Assembly: GCA_904501735.1 (NCBI GenBank)
Contig: CAJGBY010000008.1
Location: 28,000-91,999, forward strand
Source: an uncultured Muribaculaceae bacterium
Lineage (GTDB): Bacteria > Bacteroidota > Bacteroidia > Bacteroidales > Muribaculaceae
DNA: 64,000 nucleotides
Reading direction: 5' to 3'
The position numbers were made by a program, and so were the translations under genes. The notes under the pieces were generated by a model that was not told the DNA's origin, searched no databases, and worked only from the letters and a program-made list of their open reading frames with translations. Positions 26,083 through 33,730 of this stretch are shown piece by piece. Numbering within the stretch: the first letter of the stretch is position 1; every line of letters starts with the position of its first letter.

Positions 26083-27648
26083 ATGAATATTCAGTTGCCC
26101 AAAAGAATGAATGGAGCTGCTTTGCCCGATTTGGGAAATGTGAGGCAGATAACACTCATTGGTGCCAATGGGTCGGGGAAAACACGCTTTGCGCATTGGC
26201 TTGTAGACAAATATAAGGACAAGGCTTTCCGCATATCGGCGTTGAAGGCTCTGTTTCCATCGACCGAAAAGAATGAATTGGCAGGCTCGATAGATATGCT
26301 ATATGACGAGGCTGTGGATTCGTCGCCATTCTATTGCAAGGAAGCTCCGACAGAGTTTCAGCGACTGATATTCTTGCTGCTGCATGATGAATTCCTCGAT
26401 TTGCTGAAGTTCAAGACACAATTGCGCCTCGGTGATGGTGAAAAGGATATTCCTGAGACAAAATTTGACAAGGTGGCACGCATGTGGCGCGAGGTGTTCC
26501 CTAATAACAAGGTGATGCGCGATGGTGGAAAGTTGCTGTTCAGTAACGACAAAACCGATGACTTGTTCTCAGAAATGAAATTGTCGGACGGAGAAAAGTC
26601 GGTGCTTTATTATATTGGCGCAGTGCAATATGCGCAACCTAATGCGATAATCTTTGTTGATGACCCTGAGATATATATCCATCATTCGATAATGCAAGCG
26701 TTGTGGAATGTGATTGAGGAAATTCGTCCCGACTGTACATTTGTGTATAATACTCACGATATAAATTTCGTGTCGTCGCGCATTGAGAATGTGTGCGTGT
26801 GGGTGCGTAACTACGACTTGATCAACAGTGCTTGGGATTATGAGATAGTGGAGCCCGATGAAACACTATCGGAGCAGTTGTATTACGACCTGTTGGGTAG
26901 CCGTAAGCCAATTCTCTTTGTGGAAGGTGATGCGTCGCATAGTATTGACTCAAAGTTGTACTCGCTCATCTTTAATGAATATACAGTGAAGCCTCTTGGT
27001 AGTTGCAATAAGGTTATAGAGGCTACTCGTGCATTCAATGATTTGCAAAACTTCCATCATCTCGATAGTCATGGTATTGTGGACCGAGACCGCCGAAGCG
27101 ACAAGGAAGTGCAATACCTTCGCGAAAAGAAAATTTTTGTTCCTGATGTGGCCGAAATAGAAAATATATTGATGCTTGAGGGCGTGATAAAGGCAGTGGC
27201 TCGTTGGCGCAAGAAAGATGAAGCAAATGTGTTCCAAAAAGTGAAAATGGCGATTATGAACCAATTCAAGAGCGAACTACGCAAGCAAGCACTTGAGCAT
27301 GTGCGACATCGAATGAAGAACATGGCAGCTGTGTGCATCGACCGCCGATTCCGTGATATAGGTTCGCTTGAGGATCATATTAGCGACTTGCTTAATGAGC
27401 TCAATCCTCGTGCTTACTATGAGGAATTGTGTCGTGATTTTCATCGATATGTGGCCAATGGCGATTATAATTCCGTGCTTAAGGTGTTCAACGAGAAAAC
27501 TATGCTCGTAAATAGCAATGTGGCTGCGTTGTGCGGGTTGGTTGGTAAAGATGAATACATACGCACAGTGCTTCACATCTTGAAGGGCGAAAGTCATGAA
27601 GCGAAAGATATTCGTAAGGCTATAAAGAAATGCTTTTTGATAGATTGA
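26083..27648 (+). CDS. AAA/ABC-type ATPase fused to DUF4435 (TOPRIM-like) domain
   Basis: 521 residues. ATPase half: Walker A GANGSGKT (27-34), ABC-type signature LSDGEKS (167-173), Walker B IIFVDDPE (189-196), H-loop-like NTHD (223-226). Second half: TOPRIM-like acidic residues in ILFVEGDAS (Glu281) and GIVDRDRR (Asp334, Asp336), then EIENILM, a pattern typical of DUF4435. This is the domain content of OLD-family nucleases and of the PARIS anti-phage system (AriA ATPase plus AriB DUF4435), here in one chain. A defence role is inferred. There is no partner gene: anmK follows after 24 bp. Its codon use is like that of its neighbours. Confidence 0.85.
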   Translation: MNIQLPKRMNGAALPDLGNVRQITLIGANGSGKTRFAHWLVDKYKDKAFRISALKALFPSTEKNELAGSIDMLYDEAVDSSPFYCKEAPTEFQRLIFLLLHDEFLDLLKFKTQLRLGDGEKDIPETKFDKVARMWREVFPNNKVMRDGGKLLFSNDKTDDLFSEMKLSDGEKSVLYYIGAVQYAQPNAIIFVDDPEIYIHHSIMQALWNVIEEIRPDCTFVYNTHDINFVSSRIENVCVWVRNYDLINSAWDYEIVEPDETLSEQLYYDLLGSRKPILFVEGDASHSIDSKLYSLIFNEYTVKPLGSCNKVIEATRAFNDLQNFHHLDSHGIVDRDRRSDKEVQYLREKKIFVPDVAEIENILMLEGVIKAVARWRKKDEANVFQKVKMAIMNQFKSELRKQALEHVRHRMKNMAAVCIDRRFRDIGSLEDHISDLLNELNPRAYYEELCRDFHRYVANGDYNSVLKVFNEKTMLVNSNVAALCGLVGKDEYIRTVLHILKGESHEAKDIRKAIKKCFLID

Positions 27649-27672
27649 TAATAAATTAAAACAACATTATAT

Positions 27673-28749
27673 ATGAAAGATATTGAAATTAAGTCGATAG
27701 GATTGATGTCGGGTACTTCGCTTGACGGTCTTGATGTGTGTCAATGTACATTTAAGCGTACTGATGGTAAGTGGTCGTTTACACTTGACTGTGCGCGTGG
27801 CTATAGCTACCCAGATGATTATAAGTATAAGTTGGGAACAGGTGCTCAAAATATGAGCGCATACGAATATGTGGCATTCCACAGCGAATATGGATTTTTC
27901 CTTGGTGAGAGAGTGAAGGAATTTATGGAAGAATTTGGCGTGAAGCCAGATATCGTGTCGTCGCATGGTCACACAATCTTCCATGAACCACACAAGAAGA
28001 TAATGTATCAAATAGGTGATGGTGCAGCTATTGCAGCCGTTACGCGAGTGCCTGTGGTGAGCGATTTCCGTCGCTTGGATATTATGCTTGGGGGTCAAGG
28101 TGCGCCACTTGTGCCAATTGGCGACCGTTTCCTTTTTGGCGAGTATGATTTCTGCTTGAATATAGGTGGATTCTCTAATATCTCGTTCCAAAAGGGCGAT
28201 AAGCGTGTGGCATTTGACATTAGCCCAGTGAACTATGTGATAAATCATTATTGCCGTCAGATAGGTCTTGAATTTGACCGTGATGGCTTGATAGCTCGCA
28301 AGGGAACTGTGTGTCAAGAGTTACTCGATGCTCTCAACGACATGGATTTCTATAAGCAAGAAGGTCCTAAGTCGCTCGGTCGTGAATGGGTGGAAAAATA
28401 TGTATATCCATTGATCGAAAGCTATGATTTGAGTCTTGAAGATCGACTACGCACATTCTATGAACATGCAGCTATGCAAGTGGCTGTGGTGGTGAAGGCT
28501 AATGCTGAAAAAGAACGCCCAACATTGCTTATCACTGGTGGTGGCGCATTGAATGTGTTCTTGATAGAACGAATTGCCGAACTAAGTGGAGCTGAAGTGG
28601 TGATCCCTGATAAGAAAATCATCGAATATAAGGAAGCTATTATATTTGCGCTACTTGGTGCGTTGTATATGGCAGATGAACCAAGTTGCTTGTCGGCAGT
28701 AACAGGAGCACCGTTCGACAACATAGGTGGAATGTTGTTTAAGATTTAA
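27673..28749 (+). CDS. anmK: Anhydro-N-acetylmuramic acid kinase
   Basis: 358 residues. Phosphorylates 1,6-anhydro-MurNAc to MurNAc-6-phosphate in cell-wall recycling. Actin-like ATPase fold with the family start GLMSGTSLDGLDVCQC, then SHGHTIFHEP, VPVVSDFRRLDIMLGGQGAP, LNIGGFSNIS, and the C-terminal LLITGGGALNVFLIERI with PDKKIIEYKEAIIFALLG. Bacteroidota versions are slightly shorter than the Escherichia coli enzyme. It lies 7 bp before menA. Confidence 0.95.
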   Translation: MKDIEIKSIGLMSGTSLDGLDVCQCTFKRTDGKWSFTLDCARGYSYPDDYKYKLGTGAQNMSAYEYVAFHSEYGFFLGERVKEFMEEFGVKPDIVSSHGHTIFHEPHKKIMYQIGDGAAIAAVTRVPVVSDFRRLDIMLGGQGAPLVPIGDRFLFGEYDFCLNIGGFSNISFQKGDKRVAFDISPVNYVINHYCRQIGLEFDRDGLIARKGTVCQELLDALNDMDFYKQEGPKSLGREWVEKYVYPLIESYDLSLEDRLRTFYEHAAMQVAVVVKANAEKERPTLLITGGGALNVFLIERIAELSGAEVVIPDKKIIEYKEAIIFALLGALYMADEPSCLSAVTGAPFDNIGGMLFKI

Positions 28750-28756
28750 GCGAAGA

Positions 28757-29638
28757 ATGGGTAAGATAAAAATATGGGTAGAGGCAGCGCGCTTGCGCAC
28801 ATTGCCTGTATCGATAGCAGGCGTGATAGCTGCCATAGGTGTGGCAAAGTGGGAACATCGTTTTGCGTTGGTTCCTGCGTTGATATGCTTGGCGTTTGCC
28901 GTGTTGGCGCAGATAACAAGCAATTTTGCCAACGAATACTATGATTTCAAACGAGGTACTGACAAGAAAGGTCGTGCTGGTCATCGTAGAGGTGTAACCG
29001 AAGGGGATATAAAGCCCGAAACACTGAAAAAGGTAACTTATGGCACACTTGCGTTGGCTTGCGTGGTGGGTTGCTGCTTGATCCCGTTTGGCGGTTGGTG
29101 GCTTGTGCCAGTAGGTATTGCGATAGCCGTGTTTGCGCTCGCCTATAGTGCTGGTCCGTTCCCATTGTCGTATAATGGTCTTGGTGATGTAGCAGTGCTT
29201 GTGTTCTTTGGTCTTGTGCCAGTGAATTTTACCTATTATGTGCAAGCTGGAGGCTGGAGCCCATTTGCAATGCTCGTGTCGGTTACGATAGGGCTTATGG
29301 GTGTGAATGTGCTGTTGGTGAACAACTATCGCGATATGGACGACGACAAGGAGGCTAATAAGCGCACCACTGTGGTGATATTTGGTCGTAAGATTGCGGG
29401 GTCATTCTACCTTATTTCGGGCTATTTCGCAGCATTCTTCTTGTCGCCAATATGGTTCTTGCTACCTTGGTGGGCTGCAGGAATACCATTGCTTTATCTT
29501 GTGATGCACACCGCAACATGGTACAAACTCATACATCGCGAAGGTAGTGCGTTGAATCCACTGCTCGGAGCCACAGGTCGAAATATGCTAATCTTCGCCG
29601 TCCTCCTCGCCATTGCAATGATAGTTTGCCCAAGATAA
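28757..29638 (+). CDS. menA: 1,4-dihydroxy-2-naphthoate polyprenyltransferase MenA
   Basis: 293 residues from the start MGKIKIWVEAARLRTLPVS, 7 bp after anmK; an in-frame ATG 30 bp earlier overlaps anmK and is unlikely. Integral membrane UbiA-fold enzyme of menaquinone synthesis. The two Mg-diphosphate-binding motifs are visible as NEYYDFKRGTD and NNYRDMDDDKEANKRT, with about eight to nine hydrophobic segments. Menaquinone fits the anaerobic respiration of Bacteroidales. Confidence 0.93.
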   Translation: MGKIKIWVEAARLRTLPVSIAGVIAAIGVAKWEHRFALVPALICLAFAVLAQITSNFANEYYDFKRGTDKKGRAGHRRGVTEGDIKPETLKKVTYGTLALACVVGCCLIPFGGWWLVPVGIAIAVFALAYSAGPFPLSYNGLGDVAVLVFFGLVPVNFTYYVQAGGWSPFAMLVSVTIGLMGVNVLLVNNYRDMDDDKEANKRTTVVIFGRKIAGSFYLISGYFAAFFLSPIWFLLPWWAAGIPLLYLVMHTATWYKLIHREGSALNPLLGATGRNMLIFAVLLAIAMIVCPR

Positions 29639-29652
29639 GAGGGAATAGATAT

Positions 29653-30027
29653 ATGCTGAAGAAGGTATTTTTGCTATTGGTTAAATACATGCCAATTATT
29701 CAGATGGTGGCTATGTTGGTGAGTAATACATTGTATTGCTTCAATGTAATTACAGAAGCAAAAGATTTGCCAGATTATTTGGTAGGTGGTTCACTAATGA
29801 CGACAATACTACTATATGCATGTAGTTATGTTTTAAAACTTGGAAGTTGGCATAGACTAATAGTAACGGCATATATTATTAATATAACAATTGCAGCTAT
29901 AGATGTATTACACCGAATCCCAATAACTAATGTTCAACTTTTGCTGAGCTACTATATAGTAGCGGTGTTGTTTTTAGTCATAATTGTAATTAATAAGTTA
30001 AAATGCAATAAAGATGTGTCTATATGA
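29653..30027 (+). CDS. Four-helix membrane protein, tandem copy 1
   Basis: 124 residues starting at MLKKVFLLLVKYMPIIQ; an ATG at 29626 overlaps menA and adds residues not shared by the paralogues. Four membrane segments: KYMPIIQMVAMLV, SLMTTILLYACSYVLKL, LIVTAYIINITIAAIDV, LLLSYYIVAVLFLVIIVIN. The next two genes are clear paralogues in the same frame order, each overlapping the previous stop as ATGA. I recall similar small membrane proteins next to HTH proteins in Bacteroides genomes and prophages, but cannot name a function. Confidence 0.75.
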   Translation: MLKKVFLLLVKYMPIIQMVAMLVSNTLYCFNVITEAKDLPDYLVGGSLMTTILLYACSYVLKLGSWHRLIVTAYIINITIAAIDVLHRIPITNVQLLLSYYIVAVLFLVIIVINKLKCNKDVSI

Positions 30028-30395
30028 ATAAATTTTTTATATTGCTAATAAAATATATGCCAATAATTCAGATGGTGGCTATGTTATTGAATAATACAAT
30101 GTATTGTTTTGATGTATATACGAAAATGTATTATCTTTTGGGTTATTTGGCTGGTAATTCAATAATGACAACGATTCTGCTTTATGTATGTAGTTATGTA
30201 TTTAAATTTTGTAGCTGGTATAGACTAATAGTAACTGCTAATTTAATTAACCTAACATTAGGTATTGTAGATATTTATATAAAAACACCAATGAGTGATT
30301 TTGAATTATTGGTTAGTTATTATACAATTTGTGTGTTGTTTTTATTTATAATTGTAATTAATAAGTTTAGATGTAATAAAAAAGTATCAGAATGA
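30024..30395 (+). CDS. Four-helix membrane protein, tandem copy 2
   Basis: 123 residues, with the same pattern as copy 1: KYMPIIQMVAMLLNNTMYCF, SIMTTILLYVCSYVFKFCSW, LIVTANLINLTLGIVDI, LLVSYYTICVLFLFIIVINK. The ATG overlaps the stop of copy 1 (ATGA at 30024-30027). Strongly AT-rich. Conserved small words among the copies are KYMPxIQM, TTxLLY, C/SSYVxKF and W(H/Y)RLIVTA. No charged pore or enzyme motif is visible. Confidence 0.75.
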   Translation: MNKFFILLIKYMPIIQMVAMLLNNTMYCFDVYTKMYYLLGYLAGNSIMTTILLYVCSYVFKFCSWYRLIVTANLINLTLGIVDIYIKTPMSDFELLVSYYTICVLFLFIIVINKFRCNKKVSE

Positions 30396-30748
30396 GTTTT
30401 TTAGTGATACTAATAAAATATATGCCAGTTATTCAAATGGTAGTTATGTTAGTTAATGATACATTGTATTGTTTTGATGTAATTACGGTAAATTTTAATT
30501 ATCTAACAGGAAATTCACTGCTGACAACTGTACTGCTTTATGCGTGTAGCTCTGTGTTTAAATTTGGTAATTGGTATAGACAAATAGTAACTGCTAATTT
30601 TGTTGTTATGACGATTGGTCAAATAGATATTCATTTAAGACTCCCAATGACCGATTTCCAATTGTTGCTTAGTTATTATATCGTTTGTATATTGTTTTTA
30701 TTTATAATCGTAATTAATAAGTTTAAATCGAAGGAATCATGTATATAA
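30392..30748 (+). CDS. Four-helix membrane protein, tandem copy 3
   Basis: 118 residues, with the same architecture: LVILIKYMPVIQMVVMLV, LLTTVLLYACSSVFKFG, IVTANFVVMTIGQIDI, LLLSYYIVCILFLFIIVINK. The ATG overlaps the stop of copy 2 (ATGA), and its own end overlaps the start of the DNA-binding-like gene by 10 bp. Three different copies kept intact in one tight unit suggest that dosage or hetero-oligomers matter, which is an inference. Confidence 0.75.
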   Translation: MSFLVILIKYMPVIQMVVMLVNDTLYCFDVITVNFNYLTGNSLLTTVLLYACSSVFKFGNWYRQIVTANFVVMTIGQIDIHLRLPMTDFQLLLSYYIVCILFLFIIVINKFKSKESCI

Positions 30749-31026
30749 TTAAAATGCTGATAAACGAGCTGAGAAATGTGGCTAATAAGCTTGAGTCAAA
30801 TACATGCGAAATAGGCGAACAAGAAGCTATTGATATTATTAATATTATAGCTCGTGAACCAATGAGCAAACAATCGGCGGCTGAATTTATGAATATGTCT
30901 ATACCTACATTCGAACTGCATATTTCGAAAGGAGATATTCCTAAAGGAAAGAAACGAAAGGGGTTCAAAGAGTTAGTGTGGTATAAATGTGATTTATATG
31001 AATGTTTGCAAAGGCTAAATCGTTGA
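30739..31026 (+). CDS. Helix-turn-helix / excisionase-like protein
   Basis: 95 residues (an ATG at 30754 is an alternative start). The N-terminal half is a helical stretch with ELRNVANKLESNTCEIGEQEAIDIINIIA. The C-terminal half, MSKQSAAEFMNMSIPTFELH, then ISKGDIPKGKKRKGFKELVW, reads like a MerR/excisionase-type winged HTH that names a DNA-binding fold. It is translationally linked to the three membrane proteins and followed by a terminator that overlaps its stop. The whole four-gene cassette is therefore one unit. Confidence 0.7.
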   Translation: MYIIKMLINELRNVANKLESNTCEIGEQEAIDIINIIAREPMSKQSAAEFMNMSIPTFELHISKGDIPKGKKRKGFKELVWYKCDLYECLQRLNR

Positions 31027-31040
31027 GGTTTAGCCTTTTA
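31011..31040 (+). terminator. Terminator of the membrane-protein/HTH cassette
   Basis: AAGGCTAAA (31011-31019) pairs with TTTAGCCTT (31029-31037), followed by TT and an AT-rich tract. The stop codon of the HTH gene is inside the loop. Confidence 0.8.
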
Positions 31041-31082
31041 ATTTTTATTTAAGGGATGTTAGGAAAACTATTTTTCGTGGTG

Positions 31083-31090
31083 TATTTTTG
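31083..31090 (+). promoter_or_regulatory. -7 promoter box TATTTTTG
   Basis: A -7 box 40 bp before the ATG of the next gene, right after the cassette terminator; no clear -33 element. Confidence 0.45.
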
Positions 31091-31129
31091 TAATAGAAAT
31101 ATTATCATTACAAAATAAAAATAATTATT

Positions 31130-31819
31130 ATGGACTTTGAAACCCTATTAGTATCTACTATTGATGATTATAATAATGGTGGACTAGAAAATGAAGAATT
31201 TGTGAAGAAAGCACATGAAATATATAACTCATATGCTAATTATTCTTGTTCATTACCGAGAACACAATACCCATATTTGTTAGGTGTTATGTTTGCTGGT
31301 TTTGCCAAATATTATAAAGGTAATATTGATTATTATACAAGTATAATGGAGAATGCTTTGTATTGTTTTGCAAAATGTATGAAAGTTAGTGACTCGCTAA
31401 GCGAAAGACAATGTGCTGCAATGCGTTTGTTGTTATTGATTGATGATAATGATTGGGTTATGAAAGGTATTGCACATAAATTTTTTGAAAAGCGATGTCA
31501 GGAATTATATGGTTCTCCTCTTATTGTACAACAGATTTTAGCAAATGGTATGGATCCATGGACATTGGAAACAGATATTTTGGTGAATATAGGTAATTAT
31601 TGTATAGAACAAAGTGATGCGGAATCTGTACATTCTTGTATATCCTCAACAGAAATGGATAATTTTAAAAAATTAAAGAAGATGGGTAAATATAATGTTC
31701 GTTTTCCATTGGTTCAGGTGTCTCCGAAGCAAGTATTTGAACTATTTTTTGATTTCATTTTAGAATATGTAAGTACCCCATACGAACGTCGTGTGACTAT
31801 GTTACGTTATGGGTGGTAG
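31130..31819 (+). CDS. Hypothetical cytoplasmic protein (island gene)
   Basis: 229 residues, mostly helical by composition, with no signal peptide or membrane segment. Words such as IVQQILANGMDPWTLETDIL and YFKDFI-like helices give no family. It is AT-rich like its neighbours and has its own -7 box. Lone soluble proteins of this kind, in a row of unrelated small AT-rich genes, are often immunity or defence genes in Bacteroidales, but nothing here proves it. Confidence 0.65.
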   Translation: MDFETLLVSTIDDYNNGGLENEEFVKKAHEIYNSYANYSCSLPRTQYPYLLGVMFAGFAKYYKGNIDYYTSIMENALYCFAKCMKVSDSLSERQCAAMRLLLLIDDNDWVMKGIAHKFFEKRCQELYGSPLIVQQILANGMDPWTLETDILVNIGNYCIEQSDAESVHSCISSTEMDNFKKLKKMGKYNVRFPLVQVSPKQVFELFFDFILEYVSTPYERRVTMLRYGW

Positions 31820-31851
31820 TATAGATGTTAAACAAATGATAAATATAGGTT

Positions 31852-32013
31852 ATGGAAAAATGTGACAGAAAACGTTATATAATGGTTGATAAGAGTGGAA
31901 AGGAAATTTTCCATTCAGACTCTTTTTGTAGGTTTATAGGAATTGCTATCTTAACGACATTCTTTGCATTATTAGCAATAGCGCTTATTGGTGCTGTTAT
32001 AAGTGTATTTTGA
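31852..32013 (+). CDS. Small single-span membrane protein (53 aa)
   Basis: A 53-residue ORF in the 218-bp gap between two larger genes. It starts with a polar part (MEKCDRKRYIMVDKSGKE) and ends with one strong membrane segment (IGIAILTTFFALLAIALIGA, then VISVF). It uses the same AT-rich codons as the island genes. The clean charge-then-hydrophobic build makes it a better candidate than a random ORF. Confidence 0.5.
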   Translation: MEKCDRKRYIMVDKSGKEIFHSDSFCRFIGIAILTTFFALLAIALIGAVISVF

Positions 32014-32037
32014 ATATACTTAGTTAATCTCCAATTT

Positions 32038-32598
32038 ATGAAGACGGTGATAGATAAATTGACAAATAATAGCGAATTGAAAAGTGGCATTCATGTTCAA
32101 GAATATGGTTGCCCTATAGAAATGTATGTACAGGGATATGTTCCCATTTCTTCAGATTGGATTTTTGTGAATCATGATTGTATGGAATGTAAAAATATGG
32201 TTCAAATAACAGATATTTCTCAAAAAAATACGACATTGCACTATGTCCCAATTGCAAAACGTGTTAGTATACCAAATGAGCAGATAATAGAAGTAAAGCC
32301 ATTTTTAAGTATCTTGGAATTAAAAAATAAGACTAAATCGGATTATGAAAAAATACTATCATTTTGGCGCGCCAAAAGTTATGTAAAAAATGTACTTATA
32401 TCTGAACCGTTTTCAAAAGGAGAGAATGGACAGATATATTACCATATAGCAGAAAATGAACTCTTGTTTTATGATAGAAAAGATTCTATTGTTGCAATAG
32501 CAAAGGAGTATATGTGTTTATGCTCTTATATAAGTCCAGTAACCGGTAAAATAGAATACACAATGAAACATCCTGATTCAATAATTCCAGTAATATAA
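32038..32598 (+). CDS. Hypothetical protein (island gene)
   Basis: 186 residues without signal peptide or membrane segment. Two Cys-containing spots (HDCMECKNM near 50; YMCLCSYIS near 160) are too far apart to call a zinc site. A restriction-like GGCGCGCC in the DNA is by chance. It lies 2 bp before the next gene, so the two are surely cotranscribed. The family is not recognised. Confidence 0.62.
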   Translation: MKTVIDKLTNNSELKSGIHVQEYGCPIEMYVQGYVPISSDWIFVNHDCMECKNMVQITDISQKNTTLHYVPIAKRVSIPNEQIIEVKPFLSILELKNKTKSDYEKILSFWRAKSYVKNVLISEPFSKGENGQIYYHIAENELLFYDRKDSIVAIAKEYMCLCSYISPVTGKIEYTMKHPDSIIPVI

Positions 32599-32600
32599 AA

Positions 32601-32822
32601 ATGGATAAACATTTCAATAGTATTGTAGACAAATTCTCTTTCGGAAAGTATAAAGAATGTAGTCTTGCAGATGTGCTTGTTTTTAATAGGTCCTATTTTT
32701 ACTGGTGCTTAGATAATGTAGAAGAAATTACCTTTAGTAATAATGTGATATCAGAAATTAAAAGATTTTATCCTTATATTATAATACCAGAAGATATTTC
32801 TTCAAAAATACGGAACTATTAA
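32601..32822 (+). CDS. Stand-alone ExoX-like C-terminal domain protein
   Basis: 73 residues: FSFGKYKECSLADVLVFNRSYFYWCLDNV. The pattern FGKYKxxSLxxVxxxxxxYxxWxL is that of the small domain found behind DEDD exonuclease domains in ExoX/DnaQ-like proteins (ExoX-like_C). Here it stands alone with no nuclease domain in front. It is directly coupled to the preceding unknown gene, so it may be an accessory or recognition domain for it, which is an inference. Confidence 0.6.
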   Translation: MDKHFNSIVDKFSFGKYKECSLADVLVFNRSYFYWCLDNVEEITFSNNVISEIKRFYPYIIIPEDISSKIRNY

Positions 32823-32879
32823 TAATATGAAATGAATAATATTATGAAAAAGTCAATTTATTTTTAATGTAAATGTATT

Positions 32880-33650
32880 ATGAGTAAAAGAGGTAAGATA
32901 ATTGTTTTGGTTGTGGCAAATTTTATTTTGCTATTGGTGACATATTGGGGTGTTGATTGCTATGTGGATAATAAAGCTGATAAGTTGAAGGATGATGCAG
33001 TGGCGAAGTTGGATTCTTGTTTCTCGAAGGCACCTAAACTTCTGAGAATGTTTAATATGCCATATCGTTTGGAGTTTGTGGATATTACAGATGAAGAATG
33101 TCCAGATGGTACAAAGACTTATATGGCAGATGCTGTCAATTTCGATAGGAAAGCTGATAGTAATATTGGTTGGGCATTAGAGTTTGTAAGAAAGCCTATT
33201 TCATATAGAGATACGATAATAGAGGGTGTTGTAGAAAGATTTGTACTATTCCCTACATATATCAATGAGAAAGAAAGTAATCCATCATTGAATGATTATA
33301 TAAATAGTGACTTAGAATGTTTTTTACGAGAATATCCAGGGTATACTAACAGGGATATTATTCGGGATATAAAATCTCAAGTTGATAACGAATTTTATCA
33401 TATAGTAAGCGTGAATAAAGTTGAGGATGAAAATCGTTATGAAAGAAGAACAGCAGAGGAACTGGAAAATAGTGGGGTGTATTATAGGGTGTTTGGCGCG
33501 AAGTCGTTGTTTTCGACCTATTCAATACAATTGCGTGATGAAGATGTGGTAAGGAGGGTAAAACTGAGTAAAATGTGGTATATTTTTTCTCTGTTATTGA
33601 TTGTAGAACTGTTGGTAGGGTTGTGTGTTGTGGCTAAATGCCGTAGATGA
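32880..33650 (+). CDS. Membrane protein with two spans and a large middle domain
   Basis: 256 residues. Membrane segments lie near both ends (IIVLVVANFILLLVTYWGV and MWYIFSLLLIVELLVGLCVV), leaving about 190 residues between them on one side, probably outside the cytoplasm. The middle domain begins with a helix (KADKLKDDAVAKLDSCFSKA) and has no known motif. It is the last gene of the island and ends in a clear terminator shared with convergent pncB. The layout (TM-sensor-TM without catalytic domain) is seen in many unknown Bacteroidales proteins. Confidence 0.65.
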   Translation: MSKRGKIIVLVVANFILLLVTYWGVDCYVDNKADKLKDDAVAKLDSCFSKAPKLLRMFNMPYRLEFVDITDEECPDGTKTYMADAVNFDRKADSNIGWALEFVRKPISYRDTIIEGVVERFVLFPTYINEKESNPSLNDYINSDLECFLREYPGYTNRDIIRDIKSQVDNEFYHIVSVNKVEDENRYERRTAEELENSGVYYRVFGAKSLFSTYSIQLRDEDVVRRVKLSKMWYIFSLLLIVELLVGLCVVAKCRR

Positions 33651-33670
33651 AGGTTTTGCTTAGAAATTAT

Positions 33671-33708
33671 AATCCCCAAGATTTGGCTTGCGCTTTATCT
33701 TGGGGATT
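33671..33708 (+). terminator. Bidirectional terminator, 12-bp stem
   Basis: AATCCCCAAGAT (33671-33682) and ATCTTGGGGATT (33697-33708) pair perfectly; located between the convergent island membrane protein and pncB. Confidence 0.85.
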
Positions 33709-33730
33709 TGTGTATAGAATGAGTAGTCTG

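Noticed and set aside
29640..33660. Integrated prophage or conjugative element
   Set aside because: No integrase, terminase, capsid, mobilisation or flanking attachment repeats could be seen; only AT-richness and small genes support foreign origin.
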